In this document: piece by piece, positions 19,963-34,900 of the stretch | Position numbering within the stretch: position 1 is the stretch's first letter | How the letters are laid out: every line of letters begins with the position of its first letter | NCBI GenBank assembly: GCA_030248195.1 | Contig: JASAND010021138.1 | Coordinates: 26,226 to 90,225, forward strand | DNA length: 64,000 nt | From: Trissonchulus latispiculum | Lineage: Eukaryota > Nematoda > Enoplea > Enoplida > Ironidae | Reading direction: 5' to 3' | Made by a program: the position numbers and the translations under genes | The notes under the pieces: generated by a model | Database searches by the model: none | Seen by the model: only the letters and a program-made list of their open reading frames with translations | Told to the model about the DNA's origin: nothing

Positions 19963-22900
19963 CTAAACGCAGAAGTATCATACTCTTATGTATTATGTAC
20001 TCTTGATAAAACTGAGTATAAAGCCGTAGGTTGAATTTGTTCAATTTTTTGAAAGTCATAATTTTTGTTGAGTTATAAGACGTTAGAATATGATTCAAAA
20101 GCAAAAAGACTCAATAAAAACCACTTTACGTGACTAACGTAAATACAACAAGCAATATTTTGTGCAAAAGGTTAGCTTTCCGCTGGTTGAACATTTTCAT
20201 GTAAACGACTGACTTAACTTCAACAAGGGATGCTTACATTTACCTTTCACTTAGAGTTAGACCTTTGCTAGCTTTACTGTACTGAAGTTTCCCTGTAAAA
20301 TATCATTTTCCCCATGATATTTCAAAGATTCGAATCACAAAGAAATTTGATCCTACTCTCTGTTCGTTGACAAGAGCGTCTATCTTGAAACTTGATTATC
20401 TCTACTCGCCTAGAAGACAAGGTTTTTAACTAATGACCAGTAAGAAATGCCAGTTTCACAGTTTCAGTAGGCATCATTTTTGTGTAGAGAGTGAATTTTT
20501 GAAACTTTAATTTTAAAATTACTCTTTGGATTAATTTTAAAATTACTCTTTGAATAAAAAATTTAAATTCCTTATTTTAATTTCTGATTTGCTATGAGAT
20601 TACATCGACTACGATAGGCTCCAAGTAATCAGAATTCGTAGCTATCGTATCAAAATTGTAACTTTTATCAGTTATATATATCTGTTAATACAAAGATTTT
20701 AGCGCAAACTTCAGTCCAAATGCCGTAACAGTAAACTCTGAACCTGTGTAAAGGTTTCCGGGAATGATTGAATCTGGAGAAAACAGTCCCACCACTACAA
20801 TTTAAACTAACAGATGTAAATTGAAAATTTAAAAGTATAAACTTTCAAACCCTCTTTCTCTTTCAACGTTGGATATCTGGCTAGATAACTGGATTTATCC
20901 AGAATCCTGGTTACATTGATCGTCGATTCTATGGCATACTGAGCTTCTTCAAGAACACTGTAACCACCGCCCATAGAAATATTTCGCCGCTTTCGAATCA
21001 CAACGTCCTTGTCTTTGGTACAAGACTATAACACAAAGAGATCAGTTGTAAAGTTAGTCTGCCGAGTTATAGGTCTTGAGGGTCTGACGGACAGGAGGCA
21101 TCAGGCACCGTGTACCCTTAGGACCTAGGAAAAACAGCAAAGTGCATCACTTCAATCAGGATTGAAAGTCGGCGCGGCTGGGGATCGAACCACGACCTCT
21201 CAGAACTGCAGTGAAGCGTGCTTACCACTACACCATCGAGCCATCAGCTGAACTCCCATATCAGGCTTATCACTCTTCCCTATGCCTGCTTCCCTTACAG
21301 AGTTTCTTGCTTAAAGTCAATTCTTCCAAAACCTTTTAGAAACTTCTGGCGAAACCTTCTACCGTAACCTAGCTCAAAGTAAGCTATATTGTTACAACAG
21401 TACCTTAGAACAATAGAACAAACTATTCAAGGTAGAATAAGTGTGCCTCCATTTATAAAATAGGTTTCCATCTATTATTCATTATTGTGCGACGCTTGAA
21501 CTACACATCGGCTTAGAAACCGGAAACACCCTCCAAACGATTAAATATATCTCTCAGTTACAGTGGTTGTTACTTCACTCTCCGTTCAGCAGGGATGGAA
21601 ACTGGGTCATGGGTCGTTTGGGTCGCCATTTTTGCTTGGGTCACTGGGTCATCAATTTTGTAAGCCGTTTGGGTCAGGGTGGGTCTGGGTCAAGCTGCCT
21701 GTGGGTCACTTTGGGTCTGGGTCAGCAATTTTTATTGGGTCATTTTGGGTCTGGGTCACAGGGTCCTGCCAAATTTCAAATTCGAAGATCTGGCACTGTT
21801 CCAATTACGTAAAACTGTCGCTGCTAAAAAATTTTTCGCGCCTTCGGCGCGAATTTAAAAATGAATTTAGTATTGCTTCTCGGAAATCAGTAGAGTTAAC
21901 TGTGACTTGTCCGGCCATTACGTTTTCGCCGGTTCACGTAACAAAAGCCATGTACACTTCCATAGATTTTTAAAATTTTAAATATTTTGCTACATCAACC
22001 AATCAGATCTTTCACGTAAAATAACTATTATTGAAAAAGAATGAACATGACAAGATTGAGGAGCTTCGATCCTACAAACTATACATATAGGTGCATATGT
22101 ATAGGTATACCTCTTACTCAAGTTCAAAAGTCAAGAAAGTTTTACGGCGTTTCAAAACCACTTCACAAATGGATAATGTTAAGTCAGTTAAGGTCGAGTT
22201 ATTTTATTGGGTCATTTGGGTCTGGGTCACGATAATTCTTGGGTCAGCTGGGTCTGGCGGTCTGGGTCACGAAAACAATTGGGTCATTTGAGTCTGGGTC
22301 ACGGAATTTTCAAATTTCATGGGTCGCCTTGGGTCTGGGTCAAATTTGCGTATGGGTCAAGTGGGTCGTGGGTCAGAAATAATGACCCAGTTTCCATCCC
22401 TGCCGTTCAGAATACAGGACATGATATTGTTAAATATCAGCAACCCAGAAAGGTGGAAATCAGTGTAATAATGCAATATCCCTGTCCGGGGGTGTGGCGC
22501 AGATAGTAAAGCGTGCTACTTCTAAGCCAAAGCTCGACGGCTCGATTCCCTCCCTGGACACTTTTCTTCACATCTTTCAATCCTGATTTCAACCTTTTTC
22601 ACACTATTGATTACATCAGGAAGAATGCTTCGGCGCAGAACCTAGGGGTTATGTTAATCTGACTTTTGTGATAGGCTTCAAGAATTATAAAATGATAAAA
22701 AAATGATGAAAAAATGAAAAATGAAAAATGAAAAAGTGAAAAATGGGTCAATGGGAAAAATCTCCTTAATGATAAATTTTTCCAGGATTTGTACTGACCC
22801 AAAATGTACCCAGTTGTGTGTGCGAAGATAATAAAAGTATGTGTTATCTTCAGATGCTGACCCCCTCCACCGAAATTGCAGTAATGCCTAGAACTGGGAG

Positions 22901-25900
22901 CACCCCTCGCCCTAAGGCCCTAATTAAAAATGGATGTTTTAATTCAATATTATCCTTTAATATCTGACCAGTGTGCTTGTGCAGTCCTTTCATTCTCTAA
23001 ATTAATTGTTTAATTAAACATATAATAATTAAATTAGTTAATTAGTGGATCACTTTGGCACCTGTTTGCAGTCCTTCCAGCAAGGCTTCACCAGACCCTT
23101 GTAGTGGACCTGACGTGAGTCCTGAAAGCTGAAGAACTTAATCTTGGCTCGAATCAGATTGTTACCAACTCTTTCCAGATTTGTTGCAATGCTGTCATCC
23201 AGTGAACACCTGCAATGGGCACAACAAAGGTTTCCCTAGCACGAAAAAAGAGCCGAATATGGGACACTTTCGTCTATTCTAAGCCGTAAGCATTCCAACC
23301 GTTGACTCGAACAAGGTAAACATTTGCTTATAGGAGCATAATACGCAGTGTAATGCGCTTAATAATAGCTGCTTACTTTTCTTCATTGTTAAAGTACGTA
23401 GTAATAGGTACGTTCTTTAATAGTAGCAATAGTAGTAATTTAATTTAATAATTAATAATTAGTAATTAATAGTTAACAATAATAATTAATAATTAATAAC
23501 AGTAATAAGTACGTTGTATAGTAATAGTACCCTGCTCAAGGAGTACCGGGCCGGGAGTAGGAATTTTGTTTCGTTGTATCGGAATGAAAACGAAAATGAA
23601 TGCGAATTGAATCAGATTTTATTTAGCCTGGCCATTTTGACTGCAGTTCTCCTTTAGCGTAAAAATGTGGATAACTGCAACTTCGATGAGTAGTTTCCGA
23701 ATGGCCACGCCCATCCCACCTGGTGGGTTTGTGGATTTAAAAACCCTTAAATGCAAAATCCTGCAAGTCAACAAAAATAAATCCACTCAGCAAGCTCCCA
23801 CTAACGCTCTTCTTCTTAACCCGAGGTCTAATTCAATATCTAATAGGTTTTCAGATTAGGGAAAGGTTTTTTGGGGGAAATCCCTGTTTTAATCCAAAAC
23901 GTGCCGTCGGGCTTATTTCATGTTGTCTTAGCCGCACACCCTAGGAGAAGCATTAGGCTAAAACGCTGACCTGGCAAGAATGAAAAGTACGTGTCAAGAA
24001 TTTTAAGTCTGAGTCTAAGTTTGAGTTACCCGTTTTCATCAAACAAATCCACTTTGAGGTTTCCTTCGTCATCTACGGCCACAATGCTCGGCAACTGAAT
24101 TCCCATTTCGGATTCAGTTTCTGAAATAGAATTTGATGTCGATTCTATTTTCAACTCTGCCTCACACCAGCGTACTAGCACAAGCATAATGACTCACGAC
24201 CGACCAGAACCTACAGCCACTACAAGTTTGCAGTTTGCTGCGTGCCAGAAAAACCGGGCAGTGGGTGGACTATTCGTGTTTCTCATCTGCTCTGTTCTGC
24301 TAGATTAGAGCTGAAATTAATGGTTTGTCACACTCTTAGTTATTATGTACTCTTGGGACTAACAAATAAAACGCGGAACTATTCTCAGCAACAGAAATGA
24401 AATTAGCAAATTTTCAACTCATTATTTTTCTGTTAGGAATCTACCGTGCTGGGTTTTCTACAAGTTTTCGGCAGAAATTAATTTGTTTTAGCAGACACTG
24501 CTTTGACAGTCATTAGATTGGATTAGTTATTTTCATAACTTCGACTGAATGAGATTAGAAATAATTTTTTGTTGTCATTTGTTAGAATTTCATAACTATT
24601 CTGAAATCTGCTTATCCTTTAAATCTTCTGGAAATCTCACTGCATTCACTTTGAGGATCCAATTTCTTAATTTTTAATTTCTTAATTTAATTTCAATTTC
24701 TTAATTTTCCAATTTCCAATTTTCCAATTCCAATATTGTATTCTTAGTAAATGATTATGTATGTAGTAGTAAATTATTATGTATGTAAAGTTATGTAAGT
24801 AAACCTAATTGTTCTGTAGATTTGATGAACTACATACGAACATACATACAAATATACCTGCTTTTAAGAATACCGCTGAAAATATAACTTATAACCAAAC
24901 TTATTATTTCATTAATTCGAGTCCAATTGAAGTCGGCTTATTTTACGTCTTAGGAATTTCATCAAACTACTCCTCGAACGTAAAATGTTTATTATAGTCG
25001 CTTCTAAATAAAAGTGTCAGATTTAAGACAATTGCAAGACGTAAAATTACGTCCAATGTGCTGTTTGCTTATCAGACAGATCTCAAACAATTGAAGAGAT
25101 TAAATGAAACAGTCACCACGGCAGTAATTAGGTCAAAACCGCTAATTGCAATTTTTAGGAACCAGGTCAAAATTTTGTGTTAATCATTTAAACCTGGGAC
25201 AGCTGTCGCTATTAGTCTTACATAAGTAAAGTCTTAAGGCGTGCCTGAGTGCCCGATTTGCATATTACCAGCTATGGGTTCTTGGACCAGGACTTCCAGA
25301 AAGCCATAGTCCCCGATGCTGACTTCGGTGACCGGCTGCAGAGAGCTGTCCAGAATGCGCAGCTGGAAGGAGGGAGATATGGCACTTCCACTGACTAGGA
25401 GAGAATTGGAACTGAAAGTAAACCAAATGCCACTTTATTGAGGGTGGCATGACTCCAGTCTTGCATTCTAATGGTGAATGTGAAAGTGAAAGTCATGTCT
25501 CAAATGTATGTATCCTTTCCTATGTTTAACACATGTTTAGTGATAGTTGAGAGCCATCCAGCAAGACACACAAAAATGTTGCGCTACGAGATGAATTTAC
25601 AGCATCAAGTCCTAGACATGGTTTGTGATCTTTCGTTCAATTCAGTGGTCCAATTTGTGGGCCCTAAATTCCGAAATCTTCAGGTTTTTAACTGATTTTT
25701 ACAATTTTTCAAAGAGTGAACTTTGCTAGGGTGATAATTTAATTAAGCAATTAACGATTAAGGATAATAAGCAGTTTATTGACACATAAGTAATGTAGTA
25801 GTATTTAAGTTACTTACTCAGAAACATTATACACTCTCAGTCTGTAGGTGACCTGCAAATCCGTGGTCGATATGATCTTACAGATCAATCGAAGCAATCG

Positions 25901-28900
25901 ATCACGAAATGTGACCAGCTTTCCGTCTCCATACTTGACAAAAATCACATTCGAATATTCACCATTGTCCTAAAATATAAAAATTAAAATTATAAAAAAT
26001 ATTCGTTTTTGTAAAGTTTCATTTTTCTTGGCCACTAAGATTTGACATGCATATTTTGCATATCTTAACGACTAAGTTGCATACAGTTATTGTACGAATA
26101 CGTGATAATAAATAATACGAGTCTCAAAATATTAGAAAACACTATTCACCACACAATATTCACCACACCAACTTTAAGATTTCAGATTTTCAGGTTTCTA
26201 TTGATTACAGAAATTTCGTTTACTGAAAATTCTAAATTGAGACGACAAGTTTACTTGTGTTGCGCAAACTTAGTGTACCTTAACTTGTGTTCCGCACTGA
26301 TTGTAATCAATTGCGGTCTGAAAATCGTATTGATCACTGATCAATTGATCACAGGCTGCTATCGATTGATTGGAGTTGCGAGTCGATACTTTGCCATTGA
26401 ACAGGCGTCTGGCTGAGCTCTGAATCACCATACTGTCAGGCTTACAGCGGAGTCGAACTGAAATTATATTAAAACTGCAATAAATTGCAATACTCTGCAA
26501 TGCGATGATAACACTAATGCAAATAAGTCCAACCATTTTTGTCTCACCTAAGGTGAGATAGCTCTTTCATTTCTAGCATGAAGCAAACTAAGATCTTCAG
26601 AAGTGAACTTTACACCCTCTATTCAACGTTGTTCCAAGTAACTGTTCACGTTTTTGTAAGGAGGGGTCCTGTAAATGGATCCGTGTTTAGCCAGTGATTT
26701 CCCCAAATTTCATTTTTTTAAAATATTACTGGAATGTTCTGGATTCAATAATAGTCACATTATAGTCACATTATAGTCAACATTCCAATTATAGTCATAA
26801 TGAACGGGGTACTAGATTGCTTTTTGTACTTTTCAGAATATCATTTTTGCAAGGCAACTATTTGCAACTATTATGCAGGGCAACAATTTTTTGCAACTCT
26901 TGGTTGCATCTAAAATTGTAAAAATTCAACATGCTAAATACGCTAATTAGCTTCTGTAACTTGCTGGCAGTTCTAAACTGGCGATGCTCGTGGAAACTAT
27001 GGCAGCATTTTGGAAAACACTTAAAAAATGCCTTAAAATGCCGATTTCTACAAAAGTCAATCGCATCTGTTAAGCGAGTGAATTTGGTTAAAGTTCTCAA
27101 TACACAACAGCAAGAGTACATAATGACTAAGAGTGTGACAAGCGTCACACTCTTAGTTATCAAGCAGAAAACATCATCTGCACAATAACGGCTGACCCCC
27201 CCCACAACTGAGTACCTGGTGACCCCCCCCACAACTGAGTACCTGGTGACCCCCCCACAACTGAGTACCTGGTGACCCCCCCCACAACTGAGTACCTGGT
27301 GACCCCCCCCACAACTGAGTACCTGGTGACCCCCCCCACAACTGAGTACCTGGTGACCCCCCCCCAACTGAGTACCAGGTACACAATTGTGCACGAGCAC
27401 TCGCTTGTATGTTTACATGTTGAAGCTAAAAAGTGGCCAGCTGCCGATAGAATATTTTTGGCTTCAACATGTAAACATACAAGCGAGTGCTCGTACACAA
27501 TTGTGTACCTGGTACTCAGTTGTGGGGGGGTCACCAGGTACTCAGTTGTGGGGGGTCACCAGGTACTCAGTTGTGGGGGGGTAGGCCGTTATTGTGCAGA
27601 TGATGTCTGCAGCCTAATAACTAAGAGTGGGACGCTTGTCACACTCTTAGTTATTATGTACTCTTGACAACAGACAACACCCATTTTGAGCACTTAGCAA
27701 ACACTAATTTGAAAGGTTTCGATTCTCGATTTCTGAAAATTCTGACAAATTCCCGATTTCGGTTGTTTGAACAAAGAATTATCGATAATGCTATGTGCTT
27801 GATAGCTAGGCGTGCGTCGAGATACTGCTCCTTTTAGGAGCCTACTTGTTCAGGATTTACTAATTTGCATGTTATTTGCTAGTTTCTATTAAGTTGCATG
27901 CTGAAGGCTGGTCGTTAAAGGCTAAAGGCGAGCCCACAGGATTACTAAACAGGAATTACTCTTTACATCTTGACTATAAAGCAGAGAAGTAATAAAAAGT
28001 GATTAGCAGCTCATTGGATGCTTTTTCTTTTTCATACTTTTTATACTTTTCATACTTTTCATACTCATACTTTTTCCAGACTTTAGTGTCAGGAGAATCG
28101 CCTGAGGCACTAATTATGCCATTTATCAATATTTAATTATTATTGGCTGTGCAATACTTATATACTCAGCACTTTGAGCACTGACACGTACAGCTTTAGG
28201 TCATTTGTACAGTCAGCGTTCTGTAACGTAATCTAACTACGGGCTTTGTAGCTGCTTGGTGGAAGCAATTTCTCCAAAACTTTGTTGAGCGAAAAAATGA
28301 GTCTCGCTCGTTCTGGAGACTTGCAAACTTTCAAACCAGCATTTTTGGGCGTTATTAGGTAGGCATCAAAAACGGAAAAAACCTATTGTAGCGGGAAACT
28401 TCGTCGAAGCGGGAACATAGTTGGAAACATTAGTCTTGAAGCTTTTCTGGGCCATTATTTATTCCTTCTAGACACATTTCTTAACCTTTTGTGGAAGCAA
28501 TTTTGGATGTTTGTTGATGACATCGACAAGAGAGCCCGGCCGAACCTTTTCTAAACTGATTGTATTATTGCTTTCGTTATCAACGAGTCTCAGGACCTTT
28601 TCTCTCAGCCACTTACACGAGTTAAAAGAGTTGAAATTAAACCAACCCTTTTCGCACACAGGGTTGAAAGAGTTAAAAAGTTCATTTTAGCTCGCTTGCC
28701 GAGTTAACGGGGTTAAAAAGTTTAAACTCTGCTCTTTTAATTAGGGCGTGAACAGGCCAGAGTTGGCTCCGGGTCCAAAATTTCAGGCCCGGCCCAGACC
28801 CGGACCCGTTGGGCCGGACCCGCACCCGTCCAGACCCGGATCCGGGTACCCGGATCAAAAAAACAACCAGTTTGCATTTCAAACCTTTACTGTATTCTGA

Positions 28901-31900
28901 AATTTCACTGCAGTCTTAAGTTTCACAGCAGCTAGCCCAGTTATGAATAAAACCTGCGATAAGCTTAGGTAAATTTATTTTACGCTTTACGACAAGTTTT
29001 ATATGATTTGAGTGCTAGTATGGGATATTGGTAGCAGTTTTTTGTCATGCGTCCAGAGTCACTGTGAGAGAGTGTCCTTCGGATGACTAAGGATTGCTCT
29101 GGAGGAAAGAAGGTGAAAGAATTTTTGGTGGCTTGTATTTTAAAACAATGTCCTTGAGCTTGTTTACTAGATTTACTTTTGCGTGCATTGCAAAATCTTA
29201 TACTAACTTATCAATTCGAGTTATTCTGTTACTAGCCCAGCAGTGCAACATAAATTAGAAAGACCTCAGCTAGACAACTAAGCATTGTATCTAGGAAACT
29301 ACTAAACATTCTATCTCAAGGCCTAACAATGTTCTACCAACCTTTTTTTAGAAAAACAACAAATTATAATGTTTTAGCATTCCTGAATGTACCAAAATCA
29401 AGTTTTTTCAATATTTTGGACCCGGACCCGGACCCGCGGGTACCCGGACCCGCGGGTCCTAAAGTTGGACCCGGACCCGGCCCGGCCCGCGGGTACCCGC
29501 GGGTCCCCGCGGGTACCCGGACCCGGCTCCAACTCTGGAACAGGCCCTAAGCTCTAAGAGAAATTAGGTAAGTGTCCTTTGGCAGCCGGATCCCTAAAGC
29601 AGTAATCAATTAAAGACGGAAACTACCACAAAATTGCGAAGCCTTAGTTCAAAACAGGAGAGAGCAAGTTGACACAGTTTTCCCCGTTTTCAGTATTTCT
29701 TTTTCCATTTCTATTTTCCACTTACAGGAAACGCAGTCGTCCACGTCACCCATTTCAAGACTGGGGCTGAGCCTGACCAGTGCGGGGTCGTCGGTGCTGT
29801 CTGCTGACGTGAGCACTGACATGTGACTCAGAAAGCACCGTCTAAGCGACCTGTCAAAAGTGAATGATCTGCACGTCAGCTCTTCCGAGTTGAGGCAAAG
29901 CTCCTAAAATAGAAATTGGAAAAGCAGGGAGTAATTGCAGTGACATGTGTCTCATCTAAGTACTTGGAGTGGTGACACAGCAGTGTAGGGAAGTTTTCTC
30001 AACTGGACTTCAACTAGATCAATTTGAGTGCTGCCTAAGCGATAAACGAATTCAAATTTGATTGACAGATTCATTGATTGATTGATTGATTGATCGATTG
30101 ATTGATTGATTGATTGATAATTGGTTGATAATTGATCAAACACGAATAAATAAAGGATAAAACAATAGCTCGATCAGTACGTTGGCATCGAAAACTGTTC
30201 TGTTTTGCTAAATTGGCTAAGTTTTGCTCTAAAAAGTGCTGCGATATTTTCACTTTTATAATCGTAATTTGGTCCTTGAACCAAGCGCCCGGACGATTTT
30301 TACTTTTTACGTCAGTTTTAACAGTTGGGGCACTTTTAAACCGGGCGAAAGCACCTAATCAATAAGTATCGATCTGATCTAGTACTTAATGGGAGTTCCT
30401 TTCCCTCTGAACTAAACTTTTTAGTTCTAAGTTGTCCTAGCCGAGGTGTAATTGCCTGATGGCTCAAATTTCTAGAGGTTTCCCCTTTCCTGATTTCCAT
30501 ATGATTCTAATTCAGGAATTTCGTCGTCTTTAGCTCAGACTTTAATTAAACGTTAAGTAAATGCTAATTTGTGGGTGGGTTTGGAGAAAGTACGTCATTT
30601 CATGGGCGTTCACTTCTTCTAGCAAGTGAATAGGGCTAGAGGTAGCATGACATTTCATTCGATTCTATACGTAAATAACATTATGCTAATTTCTAGACTA
30701 CGTTTCTGAAAAGACAGCACAAAAGTGTGCAATCTAGAAGATTTGAATTTTAGGAATTTAACCTGCAATCGTAGGATATGACATTTGCGACAGTGAGTTT
30801 CATTGTTTCATGTCTTCTTGTTGCAAGGTTACCATACTTGAATACAGATCAACTTTAACTGTGTGTTGACTGTGCATATAAATGATAATGCACAGTGCAG
30901 CGTGCGTGCAAATCAGTGAATGCACGCCGCTAAGGTGTGCTATAAAGTATACTTGTGTACAGAGAGCACCAATGATATAGAAGTTATGTGCTCTTCTCTC
31001 CTGGCACCGTGGTGTAGTGGTTGCACGCCTAACTGCAGTTCGGGAGGTCCGTGGTTCGATTCCCGGCGGAGCCGAATCTTTACACTTGTGCAGTGAGAGA
31101 AGAAAGTAGTTTTTCCACAGACAGGTTCAGAAATACCCATACAAATTCTTGTTCGTGACTTAGCTTAGCTCTTCGACGAGTTGCATAGGTTTAAACCAAA
31201 CCAACTGGTTTTTATTAACTGTCGGATAAGGCTTTGGTTAAACGCTCAATTACTTTACTGTAAGCCTGCTGTGCGTTGGCTTACCAGTGAATTTCCAATG
31301 ACAAAAGGAAAGGGATTTGTTGAAAAACAAATTTCCGATCTACAAGGACATAATGTGCGTAGGCAGTAAATTAGTTCTGACAATTTCAAAACCATAATCC
31401 TATTTTTCCTTTTGTTCATGAATGATGATAACAATTACTTACTGCTGTGCTAGTGACGTTGGCTTAGTCAATGTTCTAGCTAACTCATTTAGCAGCCTTC
31501 CATTGCAGGCTGATTGGAAATTAATTTAGCACACTCTCAAATAATCAGATTTCATTCATTTGCACTCAGCGCGGGTGTTTGTTCTGTCTCTGTTTTGTGT
31601 TATTTTTCCAAAATACTTGCCTCAGACCATTAGCAACAAAAGCCTGTACTATTTAATAGCTCGCTCTACAAGGCTCCCCGTGCATACTTGGTTGGAGTTT
31701 TCAATTTTTATTGGATACCTAAAGCCCGGTTCACACTAGGCAATCTGCAGGCAATCTAAAGTCTGACCAAAAATTCTTGGAACCGAACTGTGAGCGCTTG
31801 TCCTAAGTTAACCTTTGACGTTAGTCTATATAAAGTATATATTTCTAGAAACCTCAGGAGGAGGAGAATCCGGTAAAACCATCATATCCGGTCTATATCC

Positions 31901-34900
31901 GGTTACCGGATGCCAAATCGATAAAAACGCTTCAGATTCGGAAAGTGGATGCCAATTAATTCATACTCTAGCATATTGGTCCTTGGCCCAAGACATCTCC
32001 GAAAATCCGGTCACATCCGATCTATGTCCGGTAACCGGATGTCTAGGTCACAAAAACTGTACAGGAAGATGGGTAGGTAGTACAGTTTCGCTGATTAAAT
32101 TTTTAGATTCAGCGGGTCGAAATTAGTCTATATAAGAAGTTTTGTCCAATTTGGACCAAAATTGCGTGATTTATGGTAGTATCCGTTGCGAAAAAACCGG
32201 AAAACCCGGTTTTTTCCGGTCTGGTGCTCGGAATCGCGGATAAAAAACGTTAGTTTTTGGCACAATGAATATTTGGGGGCTACTTTCATTTTACCGGTGT
32301 CAAAGTAATCGAATATCCGGTCGATTTCCGGTTCTGAGCTTTGAAATTTGAGATTTCATGGGCTATTATCTCAGTATCCGGTTGGTCCGGAAGTCAAATC
32401 ATTTCATTAAAATGACATTTTGTCTATCCCTAACAAGCATCAACCTCAAATTACTTCATATCTGCTGTAATTTTTGAATGATAGCGTTTTAAAAACATGC
32501 TGATTTTGCTTGTTTTGTGTAATTGTTAAACCGGATATGCGATTTGATCCCATACGCTTAGCTTTGTCGCACGCAATATAACTTTTTTTGAACCTTTTCA
32601 TTGTGACCGGATTTTCGGAGATGTCTTGGGCCAAGGACCAATGTGCTAGAGTATGAATGAATTAGCATTGTCTTTCCGAATCTGAAACATTTTTATAGAT
32701 TTGGCATCCAGTAACCGGATATAGACCGGATATGATGGTTTTGCCGGATTCTCCTCCTCCTCCTGAGGTTTCTAAAAATATATACTTTATACAGGCTAAC
32801 TCCAAAGGTTAACTCAGGACAAGCGCTCACCGTTCGGTTGCAAGAATTTTTGGTCAGACTTTAGTTGCCAGCAACATAGGAGCAATGACAACATTGCCAG
32901 CAATTCGCCCGTTCACACTACATCACCATGATTGCCGACAATATAGCGGGAAATTTAAGATTATAGTCTAGTGGCAATCTGTAGGAGCCTGTATTTACAT
33001 GTTTAATTGCCTCAAAGCTTGCTCGCTGTCGTAGCAGAGATTGCTGATTGAGAGCAATATGTTGGCAATTTTTAAACAGTTCACACCAGCAATAAATGGG
33101 CAATCTGTTGGTAATCATATTGCCGGCAATTATTGCCTAGTGTGAATCGGGGAAAGGTGACTTTCCGTTGGTTTTGCACGTTCAGTGGGTACAAATGTTT
33201 ACTCTGCACTGTAAATTCATGATCACTCAAATGTTAAGGATCCGTGCTATTAGTGTGAACTCTGAAAGGTTGAAATCAGTGTAATAAACCAGTCCCCTTG
33301 TAATATAGCCTGTGATATTTCCCTCCCGCCTTTACAAATCCGGTCACGGCTCCGTCATGGCGTAGGAAAGTTTAACAAAATTCTGTTTATTAAATTCCAG
33401 CCTGATTCTAATTTTTTTCCAATTCTAGCCTATGTTCGCTTTTCTAAATTTATTAAACTTTAATTGATTCTTTTAATTCTACCTTAGCGAATTCCTTTTC
33501 GTGACTTATTTGAACTTAAATTCCCCATATAAGACTATTTTATACATTACAGTAAATTACAGTTTCTTATATTAAGACGTAATATTGCAATTAAAAGTAA
33601 TTTTCTTTAATCAAAAATTGTTGTGGACGCGTTTTCAGAGTGGCCAGTAGTAGTCCCTATGAAGTCCACAACAACTATGACACACAACCAAAACACAATT
33701 CCTATATCAAAACGTAGTATTGCAATTAAAAGTAATTTTCCTTGATCAAAAATGGAAACGGAGACTACAAGAAATTTTAAGGTTTTGAATTTCCTCGGAA
33801 ACTACGTACGGTTAGGCTAATTTTAAGCAAGGTTTACGTCAACTGGAATCATTAAATTTTGACATTTGTGGATAGGAAATTAGGAAAAATAATGTCCTAG
33901 CGGCTGGACAGCTGTTGCCTTGAAGCAGAGGCCATCCGATGCCAAGATTTGAGTCATGGCTAAAAGAGTGGTTATGTACAAAGTGAAAACTTTTGTGAAA
34001 AATTTGAAGATAACTTTAATACCGAAATACCTATTACCTTTAAATTGCAGCTAAGTTACCCAAGTCTAATTCAGAAACACGCTGGGCTTACATTGATGCT
34101 GTGGACAGCACTAACATGAAGTGTAGGGGTGCTTGTCAGAAGAAAGAACCGAGTCAATTAGGCTTTACCAGATTTTCCAGAAATTCAAAATTCTGAAAAA
34201 TGATTTTGCCTATTAGACCTTGTTGTCTTGCATTTTTGACCGCCCCAAAAGCGTATGACTATCATAGGATAACGTGGCGGAATGGAGTGGGGGGGGGCGT
34301 GAGCAGACCCCTTCCCAAACCGAACTGAGAGGACGCTTTGCGAGAAGGAAAAGGTTCAGAACGGTAAAAAGGGTAGACTCCTCAGCGATGTTTACCAAAA
34401 GTTGAACTAAATAGCAATTTGCAATTTTTTCTTTAAAATTGCTAAGTCATTTTTCAATGTCTTCTGGCCAAAACTATGAAACCTTTGCCAGTTTTGCTAA
34501 TTTCGAAATAGAACCCTTAAAAGTTTATGGTTTTTACTGACGCGGGACTAAGGTTTGTTCAATCTGTTTCATTTTAAACTATACGTACTCCTCTTGCCAG
34601 CGACTAAAATACTGGTCTTACCAGAGTTCCTACTTAACCCTTTAATGCCTGAATTTCCTCAGGACTAACAGTTGAAAATGACTGATTTCACTTTTTTGGC
34701 TGCCATTTTTACTGGGAGCACCTAGAGAGATGGACTGCCACCAATCGATAGAGAATTAATTGCTTTAAATTTCTGAAGCATTGAAGGGTCCCCCGATGCA
34801 CCAAGAAAAGTTAGAAGCCGTCAAGATCGGGAAAAGTACAAATTTTACTAAAACTTTCATTGCAAAAATGCAACTAATTGATTTCTAGGCGTTGATTCGG

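Noticed and set aside
21563..22506. Open frames rich in Gly, Ser, Trp and Val (FGSGSQGP-like)
   Set aside because: Generated by GGGTCTGGGTCA arrays of the hAT-like element.
27187..27375. CRISPR-like array
   Set aside because: The repeats are directly adjacent with no unique spacers, lie inside a MITE, and the DNA is eukaryotic.
27160..27534. Long open frames with repeated GGVTRYSVV / PGTQLWGG units
   Set aside because: These are translations of the MITE tandem array in several frames on both strands, not a protein.
31007..31080. Functional tRNA-Cys gene
   Set aside because: One acceptor mismatch and a weak anticodon stem; it resembles the SINE core at 21171-21242 more than a working tRNA.
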